From Tilletiopsis washingtonensis (taxonomy: Eukaryota > Basidiomycota > Exobasidiomycetes > Entylomatales): a stretch of DNA of 64,000 nucleotides. A program made the position numbers and the translations under genes. This document shows, piece after piece, positions 1 to 9,628 of the stretch. The notes beneath the pieces are model-generated. The model was not told the origin of the DNA. It searched no databases and was given only the letters and a program-made list of their open reading frames with translations. The stretch is from assembly GCF_003144115.1 (NCBI RefSeq), contig NW_020312006.1, positions 680,516 through 744,515 of the forward strand, read 5' to 3'. How positions within the stretch are numbered: position 1 is the stretch's first letter; each line of letters opens with the position of its first letter.

Positions 1-572
1 CGCCAGCTCGCACGACGGCGACGCCCGGCGAGAGGCCGACAACGCCAGCTCGCGCTCCGGCACGCACGAGTAAAGGCGCCGCATTTACTGCGGAGATTCG
101 CCTCTCTTTCTCGACGGAAGGTCGCCTCTGCGCTTTGCAATGAGCGCCTCCGTCTCTCATGACCTTCCTAGCCCCACAGTCCGCTCCTTGCTGCGCTACA
201 CCCTCTTACCCGCTTCGCAGATGCCTCCCTTCCTACTCTGTACCGCTGCACTCGCGTATCTGCCTGCCTGCACGCCAAATGAGACAACATCAAGGTTAGC
301 CAGCGTGAGATCAGTCGCATCAAGGCGGTGACGAGCGGCATTGCATTACCGCGGTGGCCCGAAGGCGAGCATCTATAGTTCTATGGGGTGCCGGGTGCAT
401 GATTGCGATGCGAGGACGTGCAGGCTGTTGCGTTCATTGCTCGGCGTCGACGATCTCGCGCCGTAACCGCGGGTCGAGCGCCTCGTCCCACATGCCGATC
501 TCGAGCCGTGTGGCGCTGTCGGATGTGCGCGTCAGTCAGGATGTCGCTAGGTGACGCCGCACTTCGGCACAC
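1..572. other. left flank, no gene recognised
   Basis: This stretch lies downstream of the THI20-type gene, which ends at 573. Only short overlapping frames are present on both strands, none with a recognisable motif or convincing splice sites. It most likely holds the 3' UTR of the thiamine gene and an intergenic spacer. Confidence 0.5.
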
Positions 573-2565
573 TCACGCATTCCAGATCTGCTGCAGACGT
601 GCAACTCGCATGGGGGACAGCGTGTCGGCGGCGGCGCGCTGCTCCATGCTCTCTGCCGAATCAGATGTGTGAGCGAGGGCGCACAGCTGTTGAGGATGGA
701 GCTGCTCACCGATGGACTTGCGCACCACCTCCTGGAACTCATCGCCTGCGTAAGTCTCCACCCATTCCTCGTACGCAGCCTCGTCCTCGGAGGCCTGCTT
801 AGGCGCGCTGCGCTGCGACGCAAGCCAGAGCCCGACCTCGGCATAACCCAGCACGCACGGCGCCGTGGCCGCGAGCAGGTCGAGCGCATCGCCGCCGTTG
901 GCGACGTCGAGCACGTAGCGCGTGTACGCCAGCGTCGCGGCGCTCTCGCGCGTGCCGAGCTCGAGCTCCTGCAGCGAGATGCCCCAACGCTCGCACAGGC
1001 GCACGTGTGTCTGCGCCTCGTTGGCCATGGCGCCTGCCATGCCGGCAAAGAGCGCAATGTCGGCGAAGGTGCGCCCAACGACGGCCGAGGCGGCACCGCG
1101 CGCCCACACGCGCGCGTAATGCCGCAGGAAGATGTAGTCCTGCTTGAGGAACCAGACGAAGGCCTCGCGCGGCAGCATGCGCGAGGCGATCTGCCGCACA
1201 AACTCGTGCTGCGTGTAGCCCTGCCAGTCGCGCAGCGAGTTGGCGATGAGGCGCGCACAGAAGGGCACGCGGTCGGTGGCGCTGCCCAGCGCTGACGGAG
1301 CCAGCACGCCGCGAGGGCAGACGTTGCTGGCGTGGTTCAGCGGGCCCGGCCCTGAGCCGAGGTCGGGCAGGCCGCGTGCCAGCGAAGCCTGCACGTACGC
1401 GATGCCCAGGCCTGTCGCCTCGCGCACGCTCAGCCCAGCTGCCAGGTACGTGGCGATGGCAGACGAGAGCGTGCAGCCGGTGCCGTGCGTGGCCGACGAG
1501 TCGATGTGTGGCTTGATGAAGAGCGTGTAGCGCGGCTGCTCGTGTGCCGTCTCGTACAGCACGTCGACCACCACGGCGTCCGGGTCATCCTTGGCGCTCT
1601 GCGCGCCCGTGGCGTACCAGCGGCGCAGCACGTCGGACCACGGCTGCCCATCTGTGCGCACAAGCGTCAGGTCCGCAGCAGGCGCGCCCTCGAGCGCAAG
1701 ACTGCCGTGCGACACCTCGGCGCCGGTGAGGGCCGATGCCGGCGCAAAGGGCCCTGCGTGTGCGGGCCCTTCGGAGGCGGCAAAGCCTGGCTTCAGCCTC
1801 ACGCCCAGCTCGCGCAGGCCCTCCTCAATCTGCGCACGGCGCATGACGTGGTGGCCGCCCTTGACGAGCGTTGCTGCCGGGCCGAGGGCGCACAGCTCGC
1901 GTGCGGCGTCGATGAGCGAGCGCAGCGTGGACAGCGGGTCATCAGGCGTGGCTGTGGAGGAAGAGGCCTGTGCTGTGCTCGTGCTCGAGCGTGCGTGACG
2001 CAGCAGCTGCCGTGCCTCGGGCAGATTCGGCGTGAGGACGGTGCACAGCGGCAGCAGCGACTCGACGAGCACGGCAATCGAGTCGTGCGTGAGCAGCAGC
2101 GAGCCGGACGTCGAGACCATGACGGGGTCGAGCACGAGCGGCGCTGCATGGGCGGCGTGAGCGCTTTTCAAGGCGCAGGCAGTGCAGAATGCTACACCGC
2201 ATCACAGCACAATCCTAGCATGACTCACCGCCGAGTCCATCGCCGCTGCGCAGCTCCTCGCCCAGCGCCGCGATGATGGCCGCGTCGGCCAGCATGCCGA
2301 TCTTCCACGCATCGACGGCAATGTCGCTGCGCACGGCGGCGAGCTGCTGGCTCACAAACGCCGGCGGCACGGCGTGGATGGCGCTGACGCCGCGCGTGTT
2401 CTGCGCCGTCAGTGCCGTCACGACGCTGAGGCCGTAGGCGCCGAGCGCCTGTGCCGTCTTGAGGTCGGCCTGGATGCCGGCGCCGCCGCCCGAGTCGCTG
2501 CCGGCGATGGCGCAGACGCGCGGCGGCGTGGCCGAGAAGAGGGCCCGGCGCGGCGGCGCAGACAT
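573..2565 (-). CDS. THI20: hydroxymethylpyrimidine (phosphate) kinase / TenA thiaminase II fusion
   Basis: Bifunctional thiamine-pathway enzyme. The N-terminal ThiD-type kinase phosphorylates the pyrimidine precursor, and the C-terminal TenA domain salvages or hydrolyses thiamine breakdown products. Two exons, 2565-2229 and 2191-573, with a 37-nt intron (GTGAGT to TAG), give about 651 residues; yeast Thi20 is about 550. The kinase shows AIAGSDSGGGAGIQADLKTA near residue 20, LDPVMV after the splice, and the SATHGTGC anion-hole motif. The TenA half shows the aromatic-rich QDYIFLRHYARVW segment, GAMANEAQTH, and APCVLGYAEVG carrying the expected catalytic cysteine. The start ATG at 2565 is the first in frame and lies 342 bases from the ATG of the divergent GID8 gene. 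No thiamine-pyrophosphate riboswitch core was seen upstream or in the intron. Family assignment is strong; whether the THI6-independent kinase acts on both HMP and HMP-P is inferred from the family. Confidence 0.93.
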
Positions 2566-2907
2566 GGCAGGCCAAGAATGGGGTATATCTGCGATCGAGG
2601 AGGTGGACGTGAAGAGAGCGGAGCAGGCCGGAGCCGCTGCTGCCTCTCTGGAGAAGCGCACAAGCAGCGAATCTCGCAGCTCGGCCTCCGAGCCGGCCGC
2701 TCCACCTGTGGTACGCGCGCGTCACGTGCGGCGGCGGGCGCTGCTCTCTGCGCCGCTCGGCCGGCCGTCGCGCCTCGCGCACCGCAGCGCCTCGAGGCCT
2801 CTGGCGCGCAACGCTGCAGCTTGCCTCTCCTCCCCATCCCGCACTGGCGCCGCGTGGCTCCTCCTGCGTCCTCAACACCCTCGCCGTTGCTCCCTTCGCT
2901 GGACAGC
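2566..2907. promoter_or_regulatory. divergent promoter THI20 / GID8
   Basis: This 342-base gap separates two divergent start codons and must hold both promoters. On the minus strand an AGATATACC stretch near 2578-2586 lies about 15-20 bases upstream of the THI20 ATG and resembles a TATA element, though it is very close to the start codon. Confidence 0.4.
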
Positions 2908-4086
2908 ATGGTGCGCATTGCCTCGCTCGCTGGCGTGCCCGCGCGGCGACGCTGATGCCGTGGCTTGCCGCAGGCCAAGAAGCTGCACCTCGCCTTTCCC
3001 GAGTGGGAGCGCAAGCTCAACGACGTGCACGTCAGCCGCGAGTGAGTGGGCCGTGTCTCTGTGCCGCTGCTGCGGCGCCGTGTGGAATGATGATACTCTA
3101 CGCAAGTGGGAATCTCTCCGACATCTCCTGATGGACACCATATTACTTTGCTCTCTGATTCCTCCACGCATGGCGCATGCTGCTCGGCGCACACCTCCTG
3201 TCTGCTGCCTGGACCGTATCGCTGACGCCTTTTGGCCTCTGCGCAGTGACATGAACCGCCTCATCATGGACTACCTGGTCATCGAGGGCTACAAGGATGC
3301 GGCCGAGTGCTTCGCGGACGAGACTGGCCTCGACCCCGATGTCGAGCTGGCATCGATTGAGAATCGCATGCAGATTCGCAGCGCCATTCAGCGCGGCGAC
3401 GTTGAAGACGCCATCGGGCGCGTCAACGAGCTTGACCCAGAGGTGAGTGCTGCGGCAGGATGGCGGATTCGAGCGGCTGGGCGACAGGCGGGACAGGCGA
3501 CGGCGACTAGAAGGATGACACACATCATGCACCACGCTGAGGGCGCTCTCTGAGGGCCCGTTGCGGAGGACACGATTACACCATACATTTCTGACTCTAG
3601 GACTGCGGCGTGGGATTCGACATTGCGCATCGCACGGCAGCACCGCTGACACCGCACGCACAGATTCTCGACACGAACCCGCTGCTCTTCTTCCACCTGC
3701 AGCAGCTGCGCCTCATCGAGCTCATCCGCCGCGGCGACGTGCTCGAGGCGCTGGCGTTTGCATCCGAGGAGCTGGCGCCGCGCGGCGAGGAGCATCCGGA
3801 CCTGCTGCCCGAGCTGGAGCGCACCATGGGCCTGCTGGCGTTCCAGGGCCGGTTGGCGGGCGCGGCGCCGGCAGACCTCAGTGCGCTGCTGAGCCCGGCG
3901 CAGCGCCTGCGCACCGCCACCGAGCTCAACGCCGCCATCCTCGCGAGCCAGAGCCAGGGCAAGGAGCCCAAGCTGCCGCGCCTCCTCACCATGATGACGG
4001 CCGGCGAGGAGCTGCTTGGCCCGCACGGCCCCGGCAAGCTCGATTTCCCCAAGCTCGACCTCGAGCACCGGACACGCTTGCCGTAG
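2908..4086 (+). CDS. GID8: GID/CTLH ubiquitin ligase subunit Gid8 (LisH-CTLH-CRA protein)
   Basis: Scaffold subunit of the GID/CTLH E3 ubiquitin ligase that in yeast degrades gluconeogenic enzymes through Pro/N-degrons. Exons 2908-2934, 2974-3041, 3247-3442 and 3664-4086 give 237 residues, matching human GID8 (228). The LisH region reads DMNRLIMDYLVIEGYKDAAE. The CTLH region contains IENRMQIRSAIQRGDVEDAI followed by NELDPE. After the third intron comes ILDTNPLLFFHLQQLRLIEL, then ELAPRGEEHPDLLPELERTM of the CRA domain. Three of the four junctions are fixed by family conservation. The 9-codon first exon uses a weak GTGCCC donor (intron 2935-2973), so the exact N-terminus is the least certain part. 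Converges with the coiled-coil gene that ends at 4290. Confidence 0.93.
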
Positions 4087-4289
4087 CTCCACCATCATAC
4101 CACGCGCGCGTGCGCCGCCATCTCCGTTCACGACCCTCGCCATGACCTGCACCCTCACTGTACCGTACCCTCAGAGCCTCGCTGTATTTTCAAATCAAGA
4201 ATCGTCACGCATCGCATTCGGGCCACAGCAGAGACGCTGTCGTACATGGACGGGAACTGGTCACGCGGTGGTTCGTCGCACGGTTCTTG

Positions 4290-6746
4290 CTACTCGCCGT
4301 CGGAGGAGTCGATGGTGATAGGGTCGCGGTAGGAGCCGGCCGCCGCAGGCACCTGCTGCACGAGCGGCACCTCGAGCTCGTCGCTGCTCTCCTGGTCGCT
4401 ACGGCTCGCGGAGGCGCGGCGCATTGCCGCGGCCGAGCATGCGCTCCTGAATCTCGAGGAAGCTGGGCTGGCCGCGCGCGGCGACGGGCTGCTCTCCTCC
4501 GCGACGCTGTGCCCAGAGCGGGTTGAAGAGGAGTGCCGCCGCCGCACGCGCCGCTGCCGGCTCCGGAGGCGGAGGCGCTTGCTGCTGCTCTGCGAGTGTC
4601 GCCGGTTGAGCGCTGCGTCCGAACGAGGAGCGGGTGCGTGCTTACGACTCTGGCCGATGAAGCGGCCGTGCTCATCGCGGGGCACGTCTGCACGGCGTGC
4701 TGCGCGCTCGGCCTCGTCGTCGTATTCGTCGCCGCTCGAGGCGTCCATCGGGAACGCTGGCTGCTGCTCTGGCTCCTCGTCCTCCTCTTGCTCTCCCTCT
4801 TGCTCTCCCTCTTGCTCCTCGTCATCTTCGTCTTCTGCGGCGGCGTCATCGTCTTCGTCGTCGTCGGGCAGCATAGGGCCGGCGTCGGCGTCGGGCGAGA
4901 GAGGGTCGTCAGACTCCTGCTCGCGTGACGACTCGCCGGGCTCGGGCTCGTACTCCGAGTCCTCGACGTTGGCAGCCGGGCGTTTGCGCTTGCGGCTGGC
5001 GTCGCCTTGCGCAGCAGGCCCCTCGGAGTCTTGCGTGCGTGCCGGCGCTCTGCGCTTCCGCGCCGGCCTCGGTGCGCTGGCCTGCGCCTCGCCGTCGTCT
5101 GTGTCTTGCTCCATGGCCTGCCCGCTGCGCGACGCCGACGACGACGGAGCGCGCACGCTGCCTGCTTGGCTCTGGGCACGCTTGCTGCGCCTCTGCCGTC
5201 GTGCCTCGGCAAGCTTGTCCATTCTCTTCTCCACGATCTCCAGCCGCTTGTGAAGCTGACGCAACGCTTTGTCGTGGCACTCCGAAGCTTTCGGCAGCCC
5301 GTCGGTCGATGCTCTGAGCTCGATGAGCTGTGCATTGACGGCGCCGCACTCTGCCGACGTAGACTCGCGCACCTTGTTGCAGGCGTCGATGAGGTCCTGC
5401 TGGCTGACACTGGCAGCGTTGCCGGAAGACGGCTGCGCAGCGGCGCCGTCGAGCGCGTCGAACTTCGTCTCGATGGCCTTGAGCTTTTCCTCGGCGACCT
5501 TGAGCTGCCGCTCGAAGACACGCTGTCCTTCGTCCAAGTCTCCTCGAAGCTCCGACAGCGTCACGTTGAGACGACGGTCCGACTGTTCCTGCACCTTGAT
5601 GAGATTCTGCATCATGACCACATCCTCGAGGAGCTGAGGCACGGAGTCATGGATCTCTTCGAGCTCCTCGAGTCGGGTGTTCAGCTGCTTGATGGCCTCG
5701 GCCAGCTCGCCAAGCAGGAGCTTTGTTGCATCAGGCTCGGGCTTCTGCGAATCGACTGCCCCGGCGTTCTCGTCGGGGATGTTCTCGTCGTTGGCGTTCT
5801 CATCGCTGGCGTTCTGAAGAGCAGGACGCTTGGCCGCCTCGAGCTGCTTCATCCGAAGTTGAAGGTCATCGCATCTGGTCGCGAGCGCATCGATTGCCCG
5901 CGTGCACGCTTGATGAGGATCGAGCGAACCGTTGTCGGCGCCAGCGCGGTCAGCTCGAGATGCAGCTGCTCCGGCGTTGATGAAGTGCAGCGACATCTTG
6001 GCCGGCTGCCGGCCGACGGGCGCGCCGCCCGTCTCGCCGTTGAGCATCTTGACCTCGCAGCCGACTGCCTCCCTGATGAAGTCTCTGAACTCCGCCCAGA
6101 TGCTCGTTCGCAGCTTGCCGAGCAGCTCTTGGTGCCGCAAAGCTTCCTGCTGCTCATACTTCTCGATCTGCTCTTTCCTCGTCTTGAGCTCCTTTGCGAA
6201 GAGCAGCAGCTGCGCAGGCACGTCCTCCTCGAGCTTGGCCACAGCCGCCTCGAGCGGAGCGACGGCTCCGCTGCTCAGGCCACGCGCAGCCTCCAAGCCT
6301 TTTTGAAGCCGCGCGATGTGCTTGTCGTGTGCCTCAAAGCGTTGTGTCGACGAGTCGAGTAGCGTCTGTGCTGCGGCCTCGAGCTCCTCCATCCGCTCCT
6401 CAGTCTTGGCGGCGAGCTTCTCTGACGCTTGCTGTTTAGTGTAGAGACTGGCCTGCTGATCGCGCAGCACTGCGGTGTCCTTCTCGACCGCGGCGGTGCG
6501 CTTCCTGACGTCCGTGAGGCCCTGTTCGTGTACTTCGATGCGCTCGTTTGCATGGCTGATCGACTCCTCGAATCGTTTGGCGACGGGCTCCAGCTTGGTC
6601 GATGCGGCACTCTGCGCGATCGAGTGAACGAGCCCTTCAAGCGCGCCAAAGCCGCCGTGCGTGCGCTGCGGCGAGTCGGGAGGATTAGACAGAGGCGGCG
6701 TCAGCGGAGCGCGGCTGCTGGAAGCGTTGAAGAGATGTTCGGGCAT
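4290..6746 (-). CDS. coiled-coil protein with basic/acidic tail and C-terminal SIM-like motif
   Basis: Single-exon protein of 818 residues; the ATG at 6746 (MPEHLFNA) is the first in the frame. Residues ~35-530 are rich in Glu, Lys, Leu and Gln in a coiled-coil pattern (for example RFEESISHANERIEVHEQ). The second half is low complexity: Arg/Lys-rich clusters (SKRAQSQ, RKRRAPAR, SRKRKRP) suited to nuclear import, and a long Asp/Glu run (DDDEDDDAAAEDEDDEEQE). The last residues are DPITIDSSDGE, a hydrophobic I-x-I core followed by Ser/Asp/Glu, which is how SUMO-interaction motifs look. I do not recognise the family. A nuclear scaffold or chromatin-associated role is inference from composition only. 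Confidence 0.75.
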   Translation of the reverse strand: MPEHLFNASSSRAPLTPPLSNPPDSPQRTHGGFGALEGLVHSIAQSAASTKLEPVAKRFEESISHANERIEVHEQGLTDVRKRTAAVEKDTAVLRDQQASLYTKQQASEKLAAKTEERMEELEAAAQTLLDSSTQRFEAHDKHIARLQKGLEAARGLSSGAVAPLEAAVAKLEEDVPAQLLLFAKELKTRKEQIEKYEQQEALRHQELLGKLRTSIWAEFRDFIREAVGCEVKMLNGETGGAPVGRQPAKMSLHFINAGAAASRADRAGADNGSLDPHQACTRAIDALATRCDDLQLRMKQLEAAKRPALQNASDENANDENIPDENAGAVDSQKPEPDATKLLLGELAEAIKQLNTRLEELEEIHDSVPQLLEDVVMMQNLIKVQEQSDRRLNVTLSELRGDLDEGQRVFERQLKVAEEKLKAIETKFDALDGAAAQPSSGNAASVSQQDLIDACNKVRESTSAECGAVNAQLIELRASTDGLPKASECHDKALRQLHKRLEIVEKRMDKLAEARRQRRSKRAQSQAGSVRAPSSSASRSGQAMEQDTDDGEAQASAPRPARKRRAPARTQDSEGPAAQGDASRKRKRPAANVEDSEYEPEPGESSREQESDDPLSPDADAGPMLPDDDEDDDAAAEDEDDEEQEGEQEGEQEEDEEPEQQPAFPMDASSGDEYDDEAERAARRADVPRDEHGRFIGQSRKHAPAPRSDAALNRRHSQSSSKRLRLRSRQRRVRRRHSSSTRSGHSVAEESSPSPRAASPASSRFRSACSAAAMRRASASRSDQESSDELEVPLVQQVPAAAGSYRDPITIDSSDGE

Positions 6747-6987
6747 CTTGGTCCTGCGTGGGAGGCACGGTGTGATGGACGAGAAGTGGGACCCACCGCC
6801 CGTCGGCGGCTCATCAAGCTCATCACGCGGAGCATCCCAACTTCCACATCCCACGCTCGGGTGGAGCTAATAAGCAATAAGTATTCGTGTCACCTAGCCC
6901 TAGCGCGTCCAGGAAGTGATGGCCCGGGCACTTCCGTCTGTACCGCCGCCGTGCCTGGTGCAGACCCAACGCTGCCCGAGGCCGAGG

Positions 6988-9628
6988 CTACCGCGGCGGC
7001 CCGTCGCCGGGAGCGCCTGTCGCGAGTTGAGCGCTGAGATGCGCATGCCACTCGACGCGGCGGCGCATGATCTCGGAGGGAAGCATGGGCCGCGCGTCTT
7101 GGACTGCTGAGGCCGTGAGGCTGCCGGCGCTAGCGCTGTCGCCCTCTGCAGGCCGCCAGTCTGGCGGCGGGTCGTAGGCGGTGCGTTCGGCCGGACTGCC
7201 TTCCTTGAAGAGCCGCCGCCGGATCTCCTCCTCGCGCTTGTCGCGCGCCGCCCAGTCGCCCTCGTCCTCGCTGCCGGGCCGCGAGCCCCAGTCGTCGTCG
7301 CTCTCGGCGTCGTCGCCGCGCGAGCCGCCGGTCAAGACCTGCTCGCCGTGCTCGTTGTAGTCGCTGTACTCGCCCTCCTCGTCCTCGAGGTAGCCGACGC
7401 CGCCGCCGTCGGCACCGGTCGGCCACTCGTCCTCGTCGCGGGCAAAGGCGATGTCGAAGCGCTTCGGCCGCACCTCGTAGCCCTCGCTGCCGCGGCGCAC
7501 TCGGGAGACGGCGCCGCCTTGGCTCGAGCCGCCCTCAGAGCCGCCCTCAGAGCCGATCGACGAGCCGGAAGAGTTGGCCCAGAGCGTGGCGAAGGTCTCC
7601 TTGGGCCGGCTGCGAGCCGTCGGAGGAATGCATCCTGGCTCAGTCAGGCCCGCAGCCTCGGCATCTGTGTCGATCGGCACGTCTGAGTCGTGCGACGCCG
7701 AGTGCGAGGCGGGATGCCAGGGCGGAGCGGCGTCGTGCACCATCGGATCCTCGTCTGGGTTTGCAGCGAACGTGTTGCGCTGAGAGGCATTCTCTTCGCC
7801 GTTGCCAGCACCCGTGGCACGCCGCCGTAGGCCATTCGTCGGACGAAGGGCAGGGTTGAGGCTATCGCCATAGGTGAAGGGGCTCTTCTCTGCGAGCTGG
7901 AAGGCAGTGCCCGGCTCGTGTGCCTTCATGCGCTTCTGCTTGGTGGGATCGCGTGGCGGCCAGGCGAATGCATCACGGTAGTCTGGAGAGATAGGCGTCA
8001 GCACGCTGCCCAGGAACGCACTCCTTTGGTTCGGGAGTCGAGCCACAGAGCGGAACTCACCGCCGAGCGTGCCCTTAGAGAGCGGCACGCCGCGCGCGGC
8101 GGCCCTCCAGACCAGAGTCATACACATGCCGGCTCATACCAGACGCTGCAGCTCCTCCGAGTGCTTGCGCCTGGAACCCTGCACCCGCGTCAATGCATCC
8201 CAGGCACTGCCGCCGATGCCGAGACGGCGTGGGCGAGCGCTGCCCTCGCCCCACTCCTCATTCTCCTGCGCGGTCGGCGCGGTGCTGCTCTCTGCCCACC
8301 TGCGCATCGTCTCGAGGTGTCGCACGTCCCACTGCCAGCCGTGCTCCTCCCACTCGCGATCTGCCGCGCTGCCGCCAAACTCACCTGCACCCTCGCGCAG
8401 CGGGTAGTGCAGGCCGTCGCCGGGCGTCGTGGCGGGCCAGCACCAGAGCAGCGGGTTGCGGCCCAGCGCCGCCTGCAGGTTGCGCCAGGCGCCCAGGTCG
8501 TAGGGGTACTGGATCTGCGCAGGACGTCAGCCTCGTCTCGCGCTGCTCTGCCTGGTCAGACTCACCTCGCGCACGCGCCCGCGCCGCACCATGGTGGCCA
8601 CGCGGTCCTTCTCCCAGCCCTCGATGGTCGTCGAGTTGCACATGGCGCAGTAGAAGTGGTAGAGGCTGAACATGCCCACGAGGAGGAGCACCGGAATGCA
8701 CAGCGCGTAGTTGACGACCATGAGCACCATCACGGGCGTCGTTGGCGGCCGCTGAGGTAGCCAGCGTCAGTATGCGGACAGATTTCCACGGCTAGCTCAT
8801 CGCGCTCGGCAGGCGCCGCCGCATACCGCATCATGAGAGACAGGCACTCACCCACTCGCCGTCGCCCCAGTAGTCGGCCACGCGCGCGCTGACCATGACG
8901 AGGTGGTAGGTGCACGTCACATCGACGGCCGCGAGGAAGCGCAGGAAGGCCGAGTAGTTACGATGCCCCACACAGTTGGCGATCCACGGGCAGTGGTGGT
9001 CCATGCGCAGCGTGCAGCGCTGGCACGCCTTGCAGTGGTGCGCACGCGGCGGCTTGGGTGCGCGGCACACCTTGCACCAGCGTGGCGCGCCGCTCTTCTT
9101 GACCTCGACGGGGCGCTGCGTCGTCGGGGCGCCGACCTGGAACGCCGGCGTATCCGGGATGGCCGGCACCCAGCGCGGCGGCACACGGCCCGGCGAGCGC
9201 AGCGCGGAGAGGTAGTAGTTGGCGAGCAGGTGCAGCGAGAGCACATTGAACGGCCCGAGCACGAGCAGCAGCGTGCCGAGCGACATCGTCGGCGTGTCGC
9301 GCTGATAGAGCACGAGGATGATCTGGCCGCTGAGGATCAGAAACAGGATCAAGGAGAGCGTGCCAGTGACCCTGTGGAAAGACAGGTCAACACATGCAGG
9401 GCATACACGAAGGTTTCGCCTCGGGCGCAGCAGTCCAGCTTGGCGCACTCACCAAAGCTTCTCGTTGAGCTGCAGCGGCGCACGCTGCTCGTCGGCGAGC
9501 TCGGCAGTGAGGCTGCTCTCGCTGTCCGAGGCATCGTGCGAGGCCTCGCTGTGCACCATCCTGTCGCGCTGCGGCAGCAGCGGCGCCTCTGCGCCCGAGC
9601 GCTCGTCGTGCCGCGCCGTCGAGGCCAT
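6988..9628 (-). CDS. PFA4: DHHC palmitoyltransferase, Pfa4-like, with long C-terminal tail
   Basis: Protein S-acyltransferase of the ER/Golgi membranes. Model: exons 9628-9453, 9371-8852, 8751-8566, 8514-8140, 8073-8061 and 7982-6988, 754 residues. Two transmembrane segments ([37 protein letters not shown]) precede the cysteine-rich domain [20 protein letters not shown], which leads into the catalytic [18 protein letters not shown]. Two more membrane segments follow, then the conserved TTxE ([12 protein letters not shown]) and [20 protein letters not shown]. The tail contains WPPRDP and [13 protein letters not shown], which I associate with Pfa4-type C-termini, then a long acidic disordered region. 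The fifth exon is only 13 nt. The intron after it (7983-8060) is 78 nt with no stop, so retention would give a 780-residue form. The tail could instead be a separate gene, but it lacks a good start. Confidence 0.85.

Noticed and set aside
2191-2907. Thiamine-pyrophosphate riboswitch for THI20
   Set aside because: No CTGAGA/ACC...GAACCTGAT core on the minus strand in the intron or upstream region.
5007-6362. 451-codon plus-strand frame opposite the coiled-coil gene
   Set aside because: Leu/Arg-rich mirror of a coiled-coil coding sequence; the minus-strand protein is the coherent one.
6988-8127. Separate gene starting at ATG 8127 for the acidic tail of the DHHC protein
   Set aside because: The preceding exon ends at a GTATGA donor and an acceptor restores the frame into the tail, which carries Pfa4-like C-terminal motifs.
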